A stretch of 64,000 bases of DNA from Cricetomys ansorgei (lineage: Eukaryota > Chordata > Mammalia > Rodentia > Nesomyidae), in assembly GCA_026225945.1 (NCBI GenBank), contig JAMJFZ010001226.1, positions 845,001 through 909,000 on the forward strand, in the 5' to 3' direction. Position 1 is the first letter of the stretch. Every line of letters begins with the position of its first letter. Positions 50,868-63,200 of the stretch are shown one piece after another. A model generated the notes under the pieces. That model was not told the DNA's origin. It worked only from the letters and a program-made list of their open reading frames with translations, and made no database searches. The position numbers and the translations under genes were made by a program.

Positions 50868-51160
50868 CGCGGCGACAGTTACGAGTGCTCCGGAGGCGCC
50901 CGGCGCCGTTTCCGCTTCCGGCGGCGTGGGCCGGCCAATGGGCGGGCTCTCCATGAGGCACCCACCCCGCCCCCCGGCGGCTGGGGTGCGCAGACGCCCT
51001 GGGCTAAGGGGCGTGGCGGCAACGCAGCCTTGGGGGCGTGGCTTGAGACGTCAGGCTTTTGCCTGGCTCGGGCAGCGCGTTATGACGGTCCCCACGCCGG
51101 AGTCCCACGCCTGAGCTGCTGACGCGGTGGCGCGGGGACACTCAAGGAACGACGCGTCTC
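50460..51160. promoter_or_regulatory. Abcf1 CpG-island promoter
   Basis: Dense CpG around Abcf1 exon 1 (ATG 50865-50867), with ETS-like ggaagcgg motifs and an inverted CCAAT box (gccaatgggcgg, about 50934). No TATA box. No gene starts on the other strand before Prr3's 3' end at 53.2 kb, so a divergent transcript, if any, would be non-coding. Confidence 0.75.
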
Positions 51161-53219
51161 GTGTCTCACCGTCATCCTGACTGGCCTGGAACTCGCCGTG
51201 TAGACCAGGCTGGCCTCCAGGGGAAATCCGGCCGGCCTCGGCTCCCCGGGAGTGTTGAGTTTAAAGGCGTGTCTCGCCACACCCCGACCTGAATCTTTTT
51301 GTTGTGGAGGCAGTCTCACTGTGTAGACCTTGGCTGGCCTGGAACTCGCAGTGTAGACCAGGCTGGCTTGGAACTCCTAGAGTTCCGCTTGCATCAGTAA
51401 CCGGGAGAGCGCTGTTCGTGCAGACTGACCATGTTGTTTAAAACAGTACACCTCTCCAATCACTTTTCACCTCCCAGTGCTACACACTGTGAGCGGTATG
51501 TAGTCACCACAGCCTGTCAACTTTAGGAAAAAGTACCTTTACTGGTCCTTGGTTGACTGCTCACAAAATCCAGGTGTAAATGTAAGCAAGTATCTCCACC
51601 CCAACAACTGGAAACCACTGCACAGCGGGACCTGGAGTTTTTGGGTGTAGGTGTGTGGTCATTTTGTTGTAATTGCATACAATGGAACGGCAACCAATGA
51701 GCACTTACTAAGTTTTGACAAGCGTATGCCTCTTTTTGGGGTGGGAGTGGGGGGATGGTTCAAGACAGGGTTACTCTGTGTAGCCCTGGCTTGTCCTGGA
51801 ACTTGCTCTGTAGACCAGGCTGGCCTTGAACTCTCCCAAGAAGCATATGCCTTTGAAACCAGTCAAGACACGGCTGGCTTCTAACTAATAAGTGACAGGC
51901 GTGGGGCATTCCCACAATCCTGTGGGTCAGCACACATCCTCAGTCATCGTTTCCTTTTTTCTTATGTAGCCCAGGCTTGCTTCAAGCTCACTAGGTGGCC
52001 GAAGGTGACACTGAATTCCTCATTTTCTTCTCCCCACCTCCCTCCTGAGTATTAAGATTACATGCCTGTGTTAATTTGCCTGGTTTATTTGTATGGCCTG
52101 GCCTTTTAGGAATGGAATCTAAAGCTACAGGCATATGCACTGTACCGACTGAGCCACACCCCTGGCCTCCCATGATGCTTCTGTCCCAGTTCACTCTTTG
52201 CAATACTAACAGATCAGAACCTAGTGCTCTGCCTTTGTTCCACTCCCCTGCACATCTAGTGGATTGACCCCCGCCTCCCTCCATTGCTGGTCTCTGCTCT
52301 TGAGGTCCAGATGTTGATGTACCGCCAAGCTCTCAATCTTTAAAAAAAAAAAAATTACTTCGTGCTTGGTGCCCTCAGCGGTCAGAAGAGGGCGCCAAAC
52401 CCTCTGGAACTGGAGTAAGAGGCAGTTGTAAACTGATGCGGGTGCTGCATTCCAAAGCTGGGTTCGCTTCTAACTGCAGAGCCATCTCTCCAGCCCCCAA
52501 ATGCACTCATTTTGACCGAACATTCACTTTCCCCAGCTCCACTTCTCAAGCCTATGCCACCATCACAGCTTACCTGTGTCATTTCAGTAACTCGGTTCTC
52601 CAGTCCTGGGGCTGGAGACAGGGCTGTGTTTACGAGCACTCGTTGCTCATGGAGGAGTCGGGTTCCCAGCACCCACACGGTGGCTCACAACCACCTGTAA
52701 CCCTGGTCCCCGGGGATCTGATGCAGTCTTCAGACCTCCACGGGCACCAGGCACACGGTACAGATGCGTACATGCAGCAAAATACTCATACACATAAGAT
52801 ATATATTAAAAATCTCTATTTCTAGTCTGTTCCCCAACCTGAGTATGTCCAACCTTTTGACAGTGAGACATGAAGTCATTACAAAATCTGACGCCATCAT
52901 CTAACAATTCATGTGGAGAACATGAATGATTACCTGGGGAAAAACACAAAATAAACCTTAAGCGAGCCACTCTTCTTTCATACCAAAACCCTAACACCTG
53001 GGCCGAAGGCCTCCCAGCACTTAGCCCTTGCTGACTACCCTTCCCACCCCACCACCTGTGCACCCTTCAGACCTCAACTCCTTGCCACACTGACCTGCCT
53101 CCCCTCAGCCCTTCCAGAGTGTAGCTCTGTGGAGTGAGTGGACTTCCTAGCAGCCTCACTTGCATCTTCAGAGATGACTGGAGCACAGAAATGAGAGAAA
53201 ACACTGGTTTCCACTGTGT
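51150..53219. other. Abcf1-Prr3 intergenic region with SINEs
   Basis: No gene recognised. Repeats: B1 antisense 51165-51290 and 51300-51395 (adjacent), B1 antisense 51755-51850, a B1 fragment near 51955-52075, B2 antisense 52375-52500 (ending ccatctctccagccccc) and B2 sense 52605-52805. The rest (51400-51750, 52810-53200) looks unique. Confidence 0.75.
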
Positions 53220-53225
53220 TTATTA
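53220..53225 (-). terminator. Prr3 poly(A) signal
   Basis: AATAAA on the minus strand, about 1.1 kb after the Prr3 stop codon (54339-54341), at the edge between repeat-free 3' UTR and intergenic DNA. Confidence 0.75.
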
Positions 53226-56200
53226 CTAATATAAAAAAATGTTAAAAAGAAAAAAAAAATCATTCTCTGTTCTCCAACAGCGCTCACTCCTCTTGCCCTC
53301 ACCCCCTGACCCACTTCCTCAGGGCCAGCTCAAAACCCAACATGTTCACTGCTATTTTCACAGAAAAAACCAGTGCCAGGGATCTCAGAGGGTCAGTGAG
53401 GGGGACAGCACAGTTCACGGTCCACCCAAAGACAGGCCAAGGCCAGGCGGAGATTCACAGAACTCACAGGGTTAGTGGCCTCACAATGACAGCCTAACTA
53501 AAAAGGGCCAGGCAGGAGCTGGGTAGGGAGGCCCGCCTGAGGCTTCACAAGACATCACTGGCCGGTGTCAGACCCGGAATATCTGACACCAGGAGAGAGG
53601 GCACGATGGGGAGGCAGTCCGAGGAAGCCTCGCATTCTCCCGTGTTGGGAGGTAGGTAGTCTGGAGGGCACCAGGAGCCTCACTCGATTTGGCAGAAAAA
53701 CTTACTCTAGTGTTGGGAAGTCACGAAAATGCCACAGACACCGAGGAGGGCGACGAGGGGATGCACAGCTTCACAAAGCACGGTGACCACAGGCCTTAGC
53801 GGTGGGGTTCATGCTACCGACAGAAACTAGGACGTCCAAAAGCAGGGGGAGGCTGTTCAGGGAGCAAGTTTGTACTAGTCATTCGAACTTGACCCCAAGG
53901 CCAGACAGCCTGGTGCGCTTCCTGGGTGGCTGCAAACACTGGGGTTTCACGTAAAAGGACTTGAAACAAGCAGCTAGAGGAGACTGCTCCAGGGTCTTGG
54001 AAATCGAGGGCAATACTGGGGACAGGTGGGCAGATGCACAAGAAACAGCACCAAAGGCTTCCTGTTCAGCAGTCGTTTGGCAGAGGGGAAGATCCAGGAG
54101 GCAGTGGAAGGGAGCAAGATGGGGTCCTGAAGGTCTCTGGAGCCTGGATCAGAAGACAGTGCACATCACGCTCAGTGACAATCACAACTCTGGACCCCAA
54201 ATGGGGGAGATGACGAATGGGGTGGACGTGTCACTGACTACAGGTGATGGAAGAGCCTTCAAGTAGCTATAACGGGCCACAGAGATGCAGGCCACTAGGT
54301 CAGAGGGCTACTTTCAGACCAGGTGGGAAGGCACAGTCTCACAGAGGAGGTCCATTGACTCCTGGATGGTAGAAGGCACAAAGGTCTTCATATCGACAGT
54401 GGCCCTTTTTGGAAAAGTGTCGGCAGACAGGGCGGTCAGACTTGTCTGTGAACAAGTAAAAACGATAGCTTAAAACCTAGTAAGATCTGGGTGAGGGGGC
54501 CACACCTGTAATTCCAGCACTCAGGAAGCTAAGACAGGAAGACTGTCACATGCTTGAGGTCAACCTGTCTACTCCCCCAAACAAAAACAACTCTTCCTTC
54601 CTGCCCCCCCCCCAAATCCTAAGAAAGAAAATGAAATAGAATGCAGAGAGAAAGCCAAGGTTTCCACCAGATATTGTTGACAAGTATTTTGGCTTTCTTC
54701 TTTCTACTTTTGGTGTTAGGGGTAGAAAACACAGCCTACCTTGCTCAACTACTGAGCAAGACTCCTAGACCACTAAGTGTTTTGGAAAGAGTCTTTCTAG
54801 GGGGGAAAAACGTTCAGGGCTACTTGTACCTCCTACGGCAGCTAAGAGGCTGGTAGCTCACAGTAGAGGACTCCTTAACACGGAGAAGGCCCTGCATTAA
54901 TCCTCAATGCTGCTCAGAGACAGCCTAGTGGAGAAGGGTCCTGGGTATGCTGGCACACAGGGCATGGCACAGGCATAAAAAGGTGGGGGTTACCTTCTAT
55001 TAGCTGGGGGCCGTCCTTAGGTGGGCAGGTATTCTTGACCAGAGACCAGCTTTTGAGTCTTCGTGGATTCCTTGGCTCTTTGTGAAAGCTTTCCCTAGAG
55101 GGACCCCCATGGCCTGGCCCAGGAAAAGGAGGTTCAGTATTGACACCCCACCAACCACGACCATATGGGCTAGACCTAGGACCAAGGCCTCCCCGAATAG
55201 GGCCTCTGCCCCGGGGAGGAGGCGGGAGACTCAGCAGTGGTGGAATCATTGGTCCCCTTGATCCTGGAGGACCCCTGTGAAAAGCTACAGAGAGAAAGAC
55301 AGGAAGAGTGATTGCTGGGCAGCTTTCATCTTGACAAAAGCCCCTCCCCCACCTACTGCAGCAAAGCATCTGGCACACCACTTAAGCGCATAAGTCAACT
55401 ATCACATCTTTACCTGGGCTTCCATCACCCAGGACCTAATGTGTGTTAGGCAACTGCTCTCCCACTAAGTAAAATCCCCAGCCTCAAAATACCCATCCAT
55501 ACAGGTGCCCTTCCCTTTCCCAGAAGGTAGCCAGGATTCTGACTTCCAGCATGATGATGGTTAGGGTTAGGGTTAGGGTTAGGGCTGGGTTTGAATCATG
55601 AGGTTCGTTCAGGTGGTCTGGAGTGGTAGTTTGATCATTTTCTTTGCAGTGAAGCTCTTCCCATCGCATGGGTCACAACTGACTTGTTCACTCTACCGAT
55701 GACATGCACGTGGGTGTCCACGCTGCCGCTATAATAAAAACTGCAGGTGCTATAAACTTCTGTTCAGATTACACGTGGCAGAGGAACTGCTCAGTGAGTG
55801 CAGTGTGCTCAAGTGTGACCTCACTCAACAGTCTGAGTGGCACATTCCCCTCAGCAGCTGTTCCACAGTTCCCAAGTGCTGGAAATGCCAGCCATCCTCA
55901 TTTGTATGTAACATTTTCTTTTAAGATTCATTTTATGCGTGAGCGCCTACAAATGCTCATGTATCGCATGTATGCCTGGTGCCCATGCCAAGAAAGGGCA
56001 CTGGATCCCCTGGAACTGAACTAGAGTTTGAGCTGCCACGTGGGTGCCAAGAATGGAACCCAGGTCCTCTGCAACAGCAGCCTCAGTGCTCTGAACCACT
56101 CAGCAATCTCTCCAGTCCCAAGAAGTATTTTTAACATATTATACCTTATTTGTGTGTGTATGTGCTGGAGGTATCATGGTGCAGGTGTGACAGAGGACGA

Positions 56201-58983
56201 CTTGTGGAATTCAGCTCTTGTACTCCTTGGGGCCTGAGGATCAGGTTGTCAGGCCTGGTGGCGAGTACTTTCACCTGTAGAGCCATCTTGCCAGCCTGAC
56301 TCACCTCAACTATTTTTAAGTATGTGGCTCAATACTATAAGTAAGTCCGTGTACTATGATACAGAATCCCAGAACCCTATACTGTAAGCTGAGACCGAAA
56401 CAGAACCCTTTGAATAAGCCCTCTTCTTCCATCTCAACAGCCCCAGCAGCCCACATTCCACTGTTCCTAAGAACCTGGCTTTAGATAACTCATGCATGCA
56501 GATTCACACAGCATTTATTTACGTGTCCACTTTCTTAGTACAGTGTGCTCAAGGCTCACCCATGTTGCAGCACTACCAACATTTCTTCCTTGGTAAGACA
56601 AAACAATATTCCATTGAAAGCATACATCTTATTAGCTTGATGGCAGCCTGGGCCACATAGCACTGTCTTAAAAAAAAATCTAAAAAGACAGGCAGGGCAT
56701 GGTGCTGCCCCACTTTAATCCTAGTAGCTGGGAAGCAGAAGCAGGCAGATCTCTGCGAATTCAAGTCCAGCCTGATCTACACAGTGAGCTCCAAACAGGC
56801 GAGGCTACATTTCGAGACTCCGTATCAAACAAACAAATCCTAAACCCAAAATCCAACTCTGAAAAAACAACCCCCCCCCAAAAAAAACCCCATGCTTTCA
56901 ATTCTTGTAAATATAAACCTGGAAGTGGAGCTACTGGCTTGTACAGCAGTTCTGTACTTATTTACTTTCTTAAACAGAGTCTCCTTGTGGCCCAGGCTGG
57001 CCTCATAACTGCTGCAATTCTCCTGCCCCACCCTCCAAAACTGTAGACGCATGCTACCATACATAACTTTTCAGTTTTCTGATAAACCTCCTCACCACTT
57101 ACTGTGGTAGTTATATGGTCTTATGTCTATTTAGTTGACATTATTATTTGATTAATAGATTAGCACGAGTTTGTGTGTGCGTGTGGAATATGTGTGTACG
57201 CACAGAGGCCAGAGGATGACAGGATCTCACTGACCCAGCTACACTCATCAGCCAGCTAGCTCTAGAGCCCTTCTACCTCTGCCTCTCCACCGCTGTGCTG
57301 TGCCCACCTTTTTACATGGGTGCTGAGATCTGAAATCAGGTCCTCATGCTTTCGGGCAATCACTTTATCAACTGGGTGACCTCCCTGGACCACTCCCTTT
57401 AAAAAAAAAAAAACAACTTTATTTTTAGAGACAGGGTCTCATTGTAGGCCAGGCTGACCCTGAACTCTTAGCTACTCTAAGACCATGAAACACATTTCCT
57501 TTCGACAAGAATGTTTATTTTACAGTCTGCTTAGACCTGATGTTTTTATTTGGTATGACTACAAGGTCAAAGTTCATGCTTTCACATGAATGCCCAATTG
57601 AGATAACACAACTTACTGATGGAACCACTGCTGTGATCCTGTCTTTACAGTGTGCATGTATCCATAGGCCTCTAATTCCACTCCGAAAGAGTTTCCTCTA
57701 TCTCAGGCTAGCTGGTCTCAAATTTGCAATGTAGGAGAGGCTGGCCAGGAGCTTCTGATCCCCCTGCCTCAGCCTGTCAAGTATGGTAAACTTATGTTGA
57801 CTATCCTGTGAAAACTACAACGTCAGAGCTACTGTAGCTTTACACGAAATCCTGACATACCCTCCAACTTGGGACTGCCTTGGTCACATGCCATTTAGAG
57901 CCTTTACGTTTCCCCATAACCAAGAGTGTTTGTGTTTACACAAACAGAGCAGAGACAGACTGTAAAAGCCTTAGACCTCGCAGTCAACTTGGAAGGAAAC
58001 TGACATTGTGACCACACCACGTTCCCAAATGGTTAATATGCGACCTCTCATTTAGGTACAAAAATCCTTAGTTCTTTGTTTTTAAAGTCCTGGATAGGCT
58101 TTTCTCCATCCCTTCTCCAAGAAGGCGCATCAGGGCTCTCAGTGTCTCCTCACCTGACTTGGGATCACCAGGCTTTCCATTAGCCATGGGGGGAGGGCCC
58201 AGAAGGCTAGGTGGTCCTAAGAGCAGACATGAAAACATGGTCATCAGAACCGTGCGAAGGACGATCACCTCATTCTCACGTGGTCTTTAAAACTCATTTT
58301 AAAACCAGTAAAGTCAGATCTATACGCTCAGCAGCGCGGCCAGCTCTCACCCGTCCATCTGCCCGTCCCTCTGCAGCGTTATTCGATTCTGAGAGCAAGA
58401 CTGGAGGTCCCATCAGAGGCAACACAGGTCTCTAACGGCTCTCTCCTCACAGTGCTGCATCCACACATGCCCAGTGATCCCGCACACCCCAATCCCTCAC
58501 CTTAACTGTTGGCCCATCATAGTTTTTTTCTCCTCTCCTTCCCTCGGGGGAGTAGTTCACAGAAGGTTGCACTTTCACCTAACCAGTGGAAGTGTGGTCA
58601 CAAATCGGCTTCCCAGTCATCACAACCTGCAAGATCGCTGCCGCCCCTCACCCCCGCCATTCTGCGGCTGCGCAAGCCAGCTCTTTAGCAGCCACCTCCC
58701 CTGCCTTCTCCAGAAAGGGTTAGGAGCCAGACTGAGGCTGAGGGTTCCACCAGTGGCATTCCCCCACCCCGCCCCCGCGCGTGCGCCCTTCCTCCTTCCG
58801 TTAGAGCCCCCTCCCCCGCACTTCATCCGCGCCTAGCCCCTGACCCTGGACAGGCGTGTGCACGCCCTGCCCCTCACCAATAGGACTTTCATCCTCCTCG
58901 TCCCCAGGCTCGTCCCGCTCGCATAGTGCGAGCTGCTGTGGCGGCGGCTGCTGCTGCTGATTCTGCTTCTTTCGCTTCGGCAT
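53220..58983 (-). CDS. Prr3: proline-rich protein 3, CCCH zinc finger; CDS 58983-54339
   Basis: PRR3 (CAT56) is a small proline-rich protein with one C-terminal CCCH zinc finger, presumed to bind RNA. Coding exons: 58983-58878, 58216-58154, 55284-54994, 54445-54339; total 567 nt, 188 aa, the family's usual length. N-terminus [17 protein letters not shown] is basic then Gln/Pro-rich, followed by an acidic patch ([11 protein letters not shown]). Exon 2 gives [20 protein letters not shown]. Exon 3 is Pro/Gly/Arg-rich ([20 protein letters not shown]). Exon 4 carries [20 protein letters not shown] and ends GVNGPPL. Exons 2-4 resemble the last three exons of Ppp1r10. The 3' UTR (54338-53205) is repeat-free; poly(A) signal AATAAA at 53225-53220. 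The gene shares a CpG-island promoter with Gnl1. Confidence 0.96.
54490..57480. mobile_element. SINEs in Prr3 introns 2 and 3
   Basis: B1 sense 54490-54580 in intron 3. In intron 2 (55285-58153): B2 antisense 55925-56125, B2/B3 antisense 56130-56300, B1 sense 56690-56835, B1 antisense 56965-57065, a reversed tRNA-derived SINE about 57155-57395 and a B1 fragment 57415-57480. 57.5-58.15 kb shows nothing recognisable. Confidence 0.75.
55559..55584 (+). repeat. short interstitial telomeric repeat (TTAGGG)4
   Basis: Four perfect TTAGGG hexamers preceded by GG, in Prr3 intron 2. It is not bordered by a recognised SINE or LTR. Confidence 0.97.
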
Positions 58984-60200
58984 CGTGGCTGCGGCAATGG
59001 CTGCAGCAGGCTTTGGAGGGCAGCGAGGAAGGGGCACACCGGGTTTGTTTCCGCTTCCGGGTGGGCGGTGGGCCGGGAGACCGAGGCTCCCACCGAGCCA
59101 CTTCCGGGAAGCTGTGGGTCCACTGCGGCAGTATGCGCCTACGGGCGGCGCCTCGCTCGCCCCGCCGCGCGTGGGGTGGCTTCGCTTCGCTGGTGCAGCC
59201 GTCTCCCCACGTGGAGACGCACCCCCCTGCACGGCGGCGAGACGCTGCACAGGCTTCGGGCCTCCGGCAGCACGCGAGCGGCCTGTCGCGTCCTGAGATC
59301 GCCACATCCGGTCCCCGGTTGCCACGGCAACGCCCGCAGTCACAACTCCGTGCTCTCTGACCTCTCTTCAAAAGTCCTTGCCCCGCTTGCGTTTTTCTCC
59401 TCGTCCGCGCTCGCTCGCACGCGTGGCCCGCGATCCCGCCTCTCGGCATCCTGCTCGCCGAGTCCGGGCGCCGCAGGCCGGCCCGCGGGGCAGCCGGCGG
59501 GGCCGCGCAGCCTCGGCTCCCCCCCGGGAGGGGCCGTCCCCGCCGGCCGCCGCGCCGCGCTGCGAGACGCGTCCTTGCCCCCTCGCCCGCCCCCGCCAGG
59601 TGAGTGGCAGCTCCCGGGAGCGGCCGGCGGGGATGACACGCGTCCCCCCTCCCGCGACCGCCGCTTGGTAGCGCCCGCGACAGAGTCGGCCCGGGCCTCC
59701 CACGCGCGCATCCCGGAGCCGCGGGCTCTCACGTGCCGCTCGCATCCCGGCCACCCTGCTCCCCGCCGCCCGCCGCTGACGTCACCGCGGCCCCGCCTCC
59801 CCAGGGCCCCGGGCCGCCTGCGGGGGCTGCCCGGGGAAGTCAGTTGCGGCAGCGGGGAGCTCGGCGGAGGGCGGGCCGGGGCGCCGGGGCCATGCCGAGG
59901 AAGAAGCCCTTCAGCGTGAAGCAGAAGAAGAAGCAGCTGCAGGACAAGCGGGAGCGGAAGCGAGGTCAGGGAGGGGGCGGGGCCGCTGCGCACCTCTGGA
60001 GGAGGGGTGTGCCGTCGCCCGCGGGCGGGGGGGCAGGTGGGCTCGCGCGGTCCCGCGTGGGCTGCCACGGAGGGGGGATCCCGCAGCGGGGGGGTGTCCG
60101 TGGGTGGGGGAGGGGAAGTCCTGCCGCCGCCGCCGCTGCTGCTGCTGCTGCTGCTGCTGGGCGCTGTGACGACTTCCAGGCCCACCCGGGGAGGAACTGG
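58800..60200. promoter_or_regulatory. CpG-island bidirectional promoter of Prr3 and Gnl1
   Basis: A CpG island covers Prr3 exon 1 (ATG 58981-58983), the 0.9-kb gap and Gnl1 exon 1 (ATG 59892). Motifs: a perfect 14-bp RFX X-box palindrome GTTGCCACGGCAAC (59318-59331), a full CRE TGACGTCA (59777-59784, about 110 bp before the Gnl1 ATG), and ETS motifs (cacttccggg near 59099). No TATA box. Long ORFs here are a by-product of GC content. Confidence 0.8.
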
Positions 60201-63200
60201 GGCGCGCATTTGGGGAGGATGGAGCCTCTGGAGAAGTTGGGGACTGCTGAAGAAGAGCCTGTCCTACGGCTCGGGGGTCTTTAGGTACCCCTAGAACCGG
60301 TCTACACCGGCGTCACCAGCCTCTCCCCTCAGGGCTTCAAGATGGGCTTCGCTCCAGTTCCAACAGCCGCAGCGGGAGCCGGGAGCGGCGGGAGGAGCAG
60401 ACCGACACCTCGGATGGGGAATCTGTGACCCATCATATCCGCAGGCTCAACCAGCAGCCTTCCCAGGGGCCGGGGCCCAGAGGCTACGACCCCAACCGGT
60501 GAGGAAAGGAGAGGGGCGCTGCTGGCCTGCGCTTCCCTGCCCTGCGCTTTTCCAGCTTCTGATGGAGGCTTGAAAGCAGAGCTCGTGAGGCCGGAAGCCT
60601 TGGTGGTTCTCTCGGGGGGAGAGAGCCCTGCAGAGGGGCTGTCAAGAGTTTGGGGGAAAGCCTACGGAGAGGAGACCCGAACAGCCAGGGAGGAGGCTTT
60701 ACAAAGTTGCCGGTCTGGGAGAGGAGAAGGCGGGATCCTGGTCACAGCACCCCACTGGATGTGCGGTCCCTCTTCCCTTAGATACCGGCTGCATTTTGAA
60801 CGGGACAGCCGGGAGGAGGTGGAGAAGAGAAAGCGGGCGGCCAGAGAGCAAGTGTTAAAGCCAGTGAGTGCTGAAGCGCTGGAGCTGGATATCCAGGAAG
60901 TCTATCAGCCTGGCTCAGGTGAGGGAGTGCAGGAGCTGGCTGAGCGGGAAGGAGGGGTTCCAGATGCACGTTTGAGTTTGGAAAAAAGTCCTCACGTTCG
61001 CCTGGACTTTCTCCTCATTTCCCAGTCCTGGACTTTCCCCGCCGTCCTCCTTGGAGCTATGAGATGACCAAGGAGCAACTCATGAGCCAGGAGGAGCGGA
61101 GCTTCCAGGAATACCTTGGGAAGATACACGGGGCGTACTCGTCGGAGAAGCTCAGCTACTTTGAGCACAATCTGGAGGTGACAGTAGAGTGGGGACAGGA
61201 GTTGACATAGTGTGATCCTAGACAGTGATCTGGGCACAGGCAGGAGAGGGACTCTAGGCCATATTCCTTCTCATCTTTTCAGACGTGGAGGCAGCTCTGG
61301 CGGGTGTTAGAGATGTCTGACATCGTCTTGCTCGTCACTGACATCCGACATCCGGTGAGTACGTGGAAAGGTTTTAATGGGGGGGAGATTATTGGGAGTG
61401 GTCAAAAGCAGGGATTGGAAGACAGAGGGGTCTTTTTCACTTTTTCTTGTTGATGTGTGTGTGAATGGCCCAGAGTGTGCAGGTAGTTGTCATTCCATTT
61501 CTAGAGTGTGTGCTTGGGAATATTGAGGTCAGAGGTCAACCTTGGTTGCGTTCCTCAGACAATGTCACCTTGCTTTGTGGGATGGGATCTCTTCCTGGCC
61601 TGGAGTTCACCAGATACCCCAGGAATCCTCCTGTCTTCCTTTCCGGTGCTGGAGTTACAGCGGCTTTCTTCTTTCTTTTTTCCTTTTTATTTCGCTCTGC
61701 TGAGGATGAAACCATGGGCCTTGCATGAGCTAGGCCTGAGCTTTACCACCAAGCTGCACACCCAGCCTGAGAAACTCAGTGTTTTATTCATCTCTTATCG
61801 TAGCCTGCCACTCCCCTGCTGGCCAGCTGACCGTCTGTACTTCATCTCCTTTCCAGCCTACCAGAGCTAGACCAGTAGAAAGCCCCAGTCCAGGGCTCCA
61901 AGGTGTTCAAAGGCAACTGGAGGCTTCTTGGGCCCAGCCCAAAGGTGCCTTTCTCCCTTCTCTCATTTCTCTAGTGCAACATCATCGCCACAGATCCCAC
62001 CTGGAATTCTAGGGTAGTGGGTGAGGCTGTAGACTGCTGCTGGACAGCCCCATGAATCCCGATACCCTGACTGCCTCTTCACTGTTGTCTTCCAGTGGAG
62101 AAAGGGAGGTCTGTGGGGGACATCTAGGTTGGAGATCCTCGATGAATGCACACATACGTACAGTTACAGGTGTGCATGTGTGCGCCCATATGCACGGTCA
62201 CACGCACACACGATGTTCACAGTCATACACGCTAAGCACAAACATGTACACATGGACGCATACTTCTGTGCATGCGGCTATGCCTGTGGATACACTTACA
62301 CAGTTATGTGCACATGGAAGTGGGTGTTACTTCTTATCCAGTCCCTAGGTGTTGTCATAGTCTCTGCTCATTTCTCTCTCATGACCTGCAGGAAGCTCCC
62401 TGAGACTTGTCCCGGTTATGACTAACACCTGCTTTGCTTTCCTTGTACCGTGTGTCTGGCCTACCGTTTTCGCCCTAGAATCTGCTTCAGCCGGGGCCTT
62501 TTGTTTTTGCTGTGCCTGGTGACGGGGAGCTGGAGCCAGCGAACTCTGGGTTCACGCCTCGTCACCCTGTCCTCTTACCGACTCTCACAGGCTGTGAACT
62601 TCCCGCCTGCACTCTATGAGTATGTAACTGGAGAACTTGGGCTGGCCCTGGTGCTGGTCTTGAACAAGGTGGATCTGGCCCCGCCAGCTCTCGTGGTTGC
62701 CTGGAAGCATTACTTTCACCAGCACTATCCCCAGCTCCACATCGTCCTGTTCACCTCTTTCCCTCGGGACGCCCGGACTCCACAGGAGCCTGGTAGTGGT
62801 GAGTGGGCCGAGAGGGTATTGTGGGTCAGGCGAGTGGTACGGCTTAAAGGACAGAGAAGCTTGTTGGCAAGAGAACCTGATTTGGGCCTCAGGATGGCAT
62901 GAGCGCATCTTCACCCTCTCATCTTAGTCTTGAAGAAGAATCGGAGACGAGGGAGAGGATGGACTCGGGCACTGGGGCCGGAGCAGTTGCTGAGAGCCTG
63001 CGAAGCCATCACTGCGGGGAAAGGTATGTAGCCCCGTGGAAGGCTTCGGGTGTCTCAGGGGCTCACTTGTGGATGCCCCTCTCTTACATGTATGTTGGAA
63101 AGCTGTGGAATAAGGAGCCACCTCCTTATTCCTCCTGTGGGAGGAGAGAGGCAGAAGATGGGCAGGAGCCTCTGTGGCTGGATGCCCTGAGTCATCTCAG

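Noticed and set aside
58068..58268. Prr3 exon 2 read-through ORF (66 codons) as an alternative terminal exon
   Set aside because: It keeps the frame past the donor by chance. A consensus donor and the conserved downstream exons make normal splicing far likelier.
59068..60209. ORFs of 283 and 289 codons on opposite strands in the Prr3-Gnl1 CpG island
   Set aside because: GC-rich DNA lacks stop codons by composition. They cross known exons and splice sites and resemble no protein.
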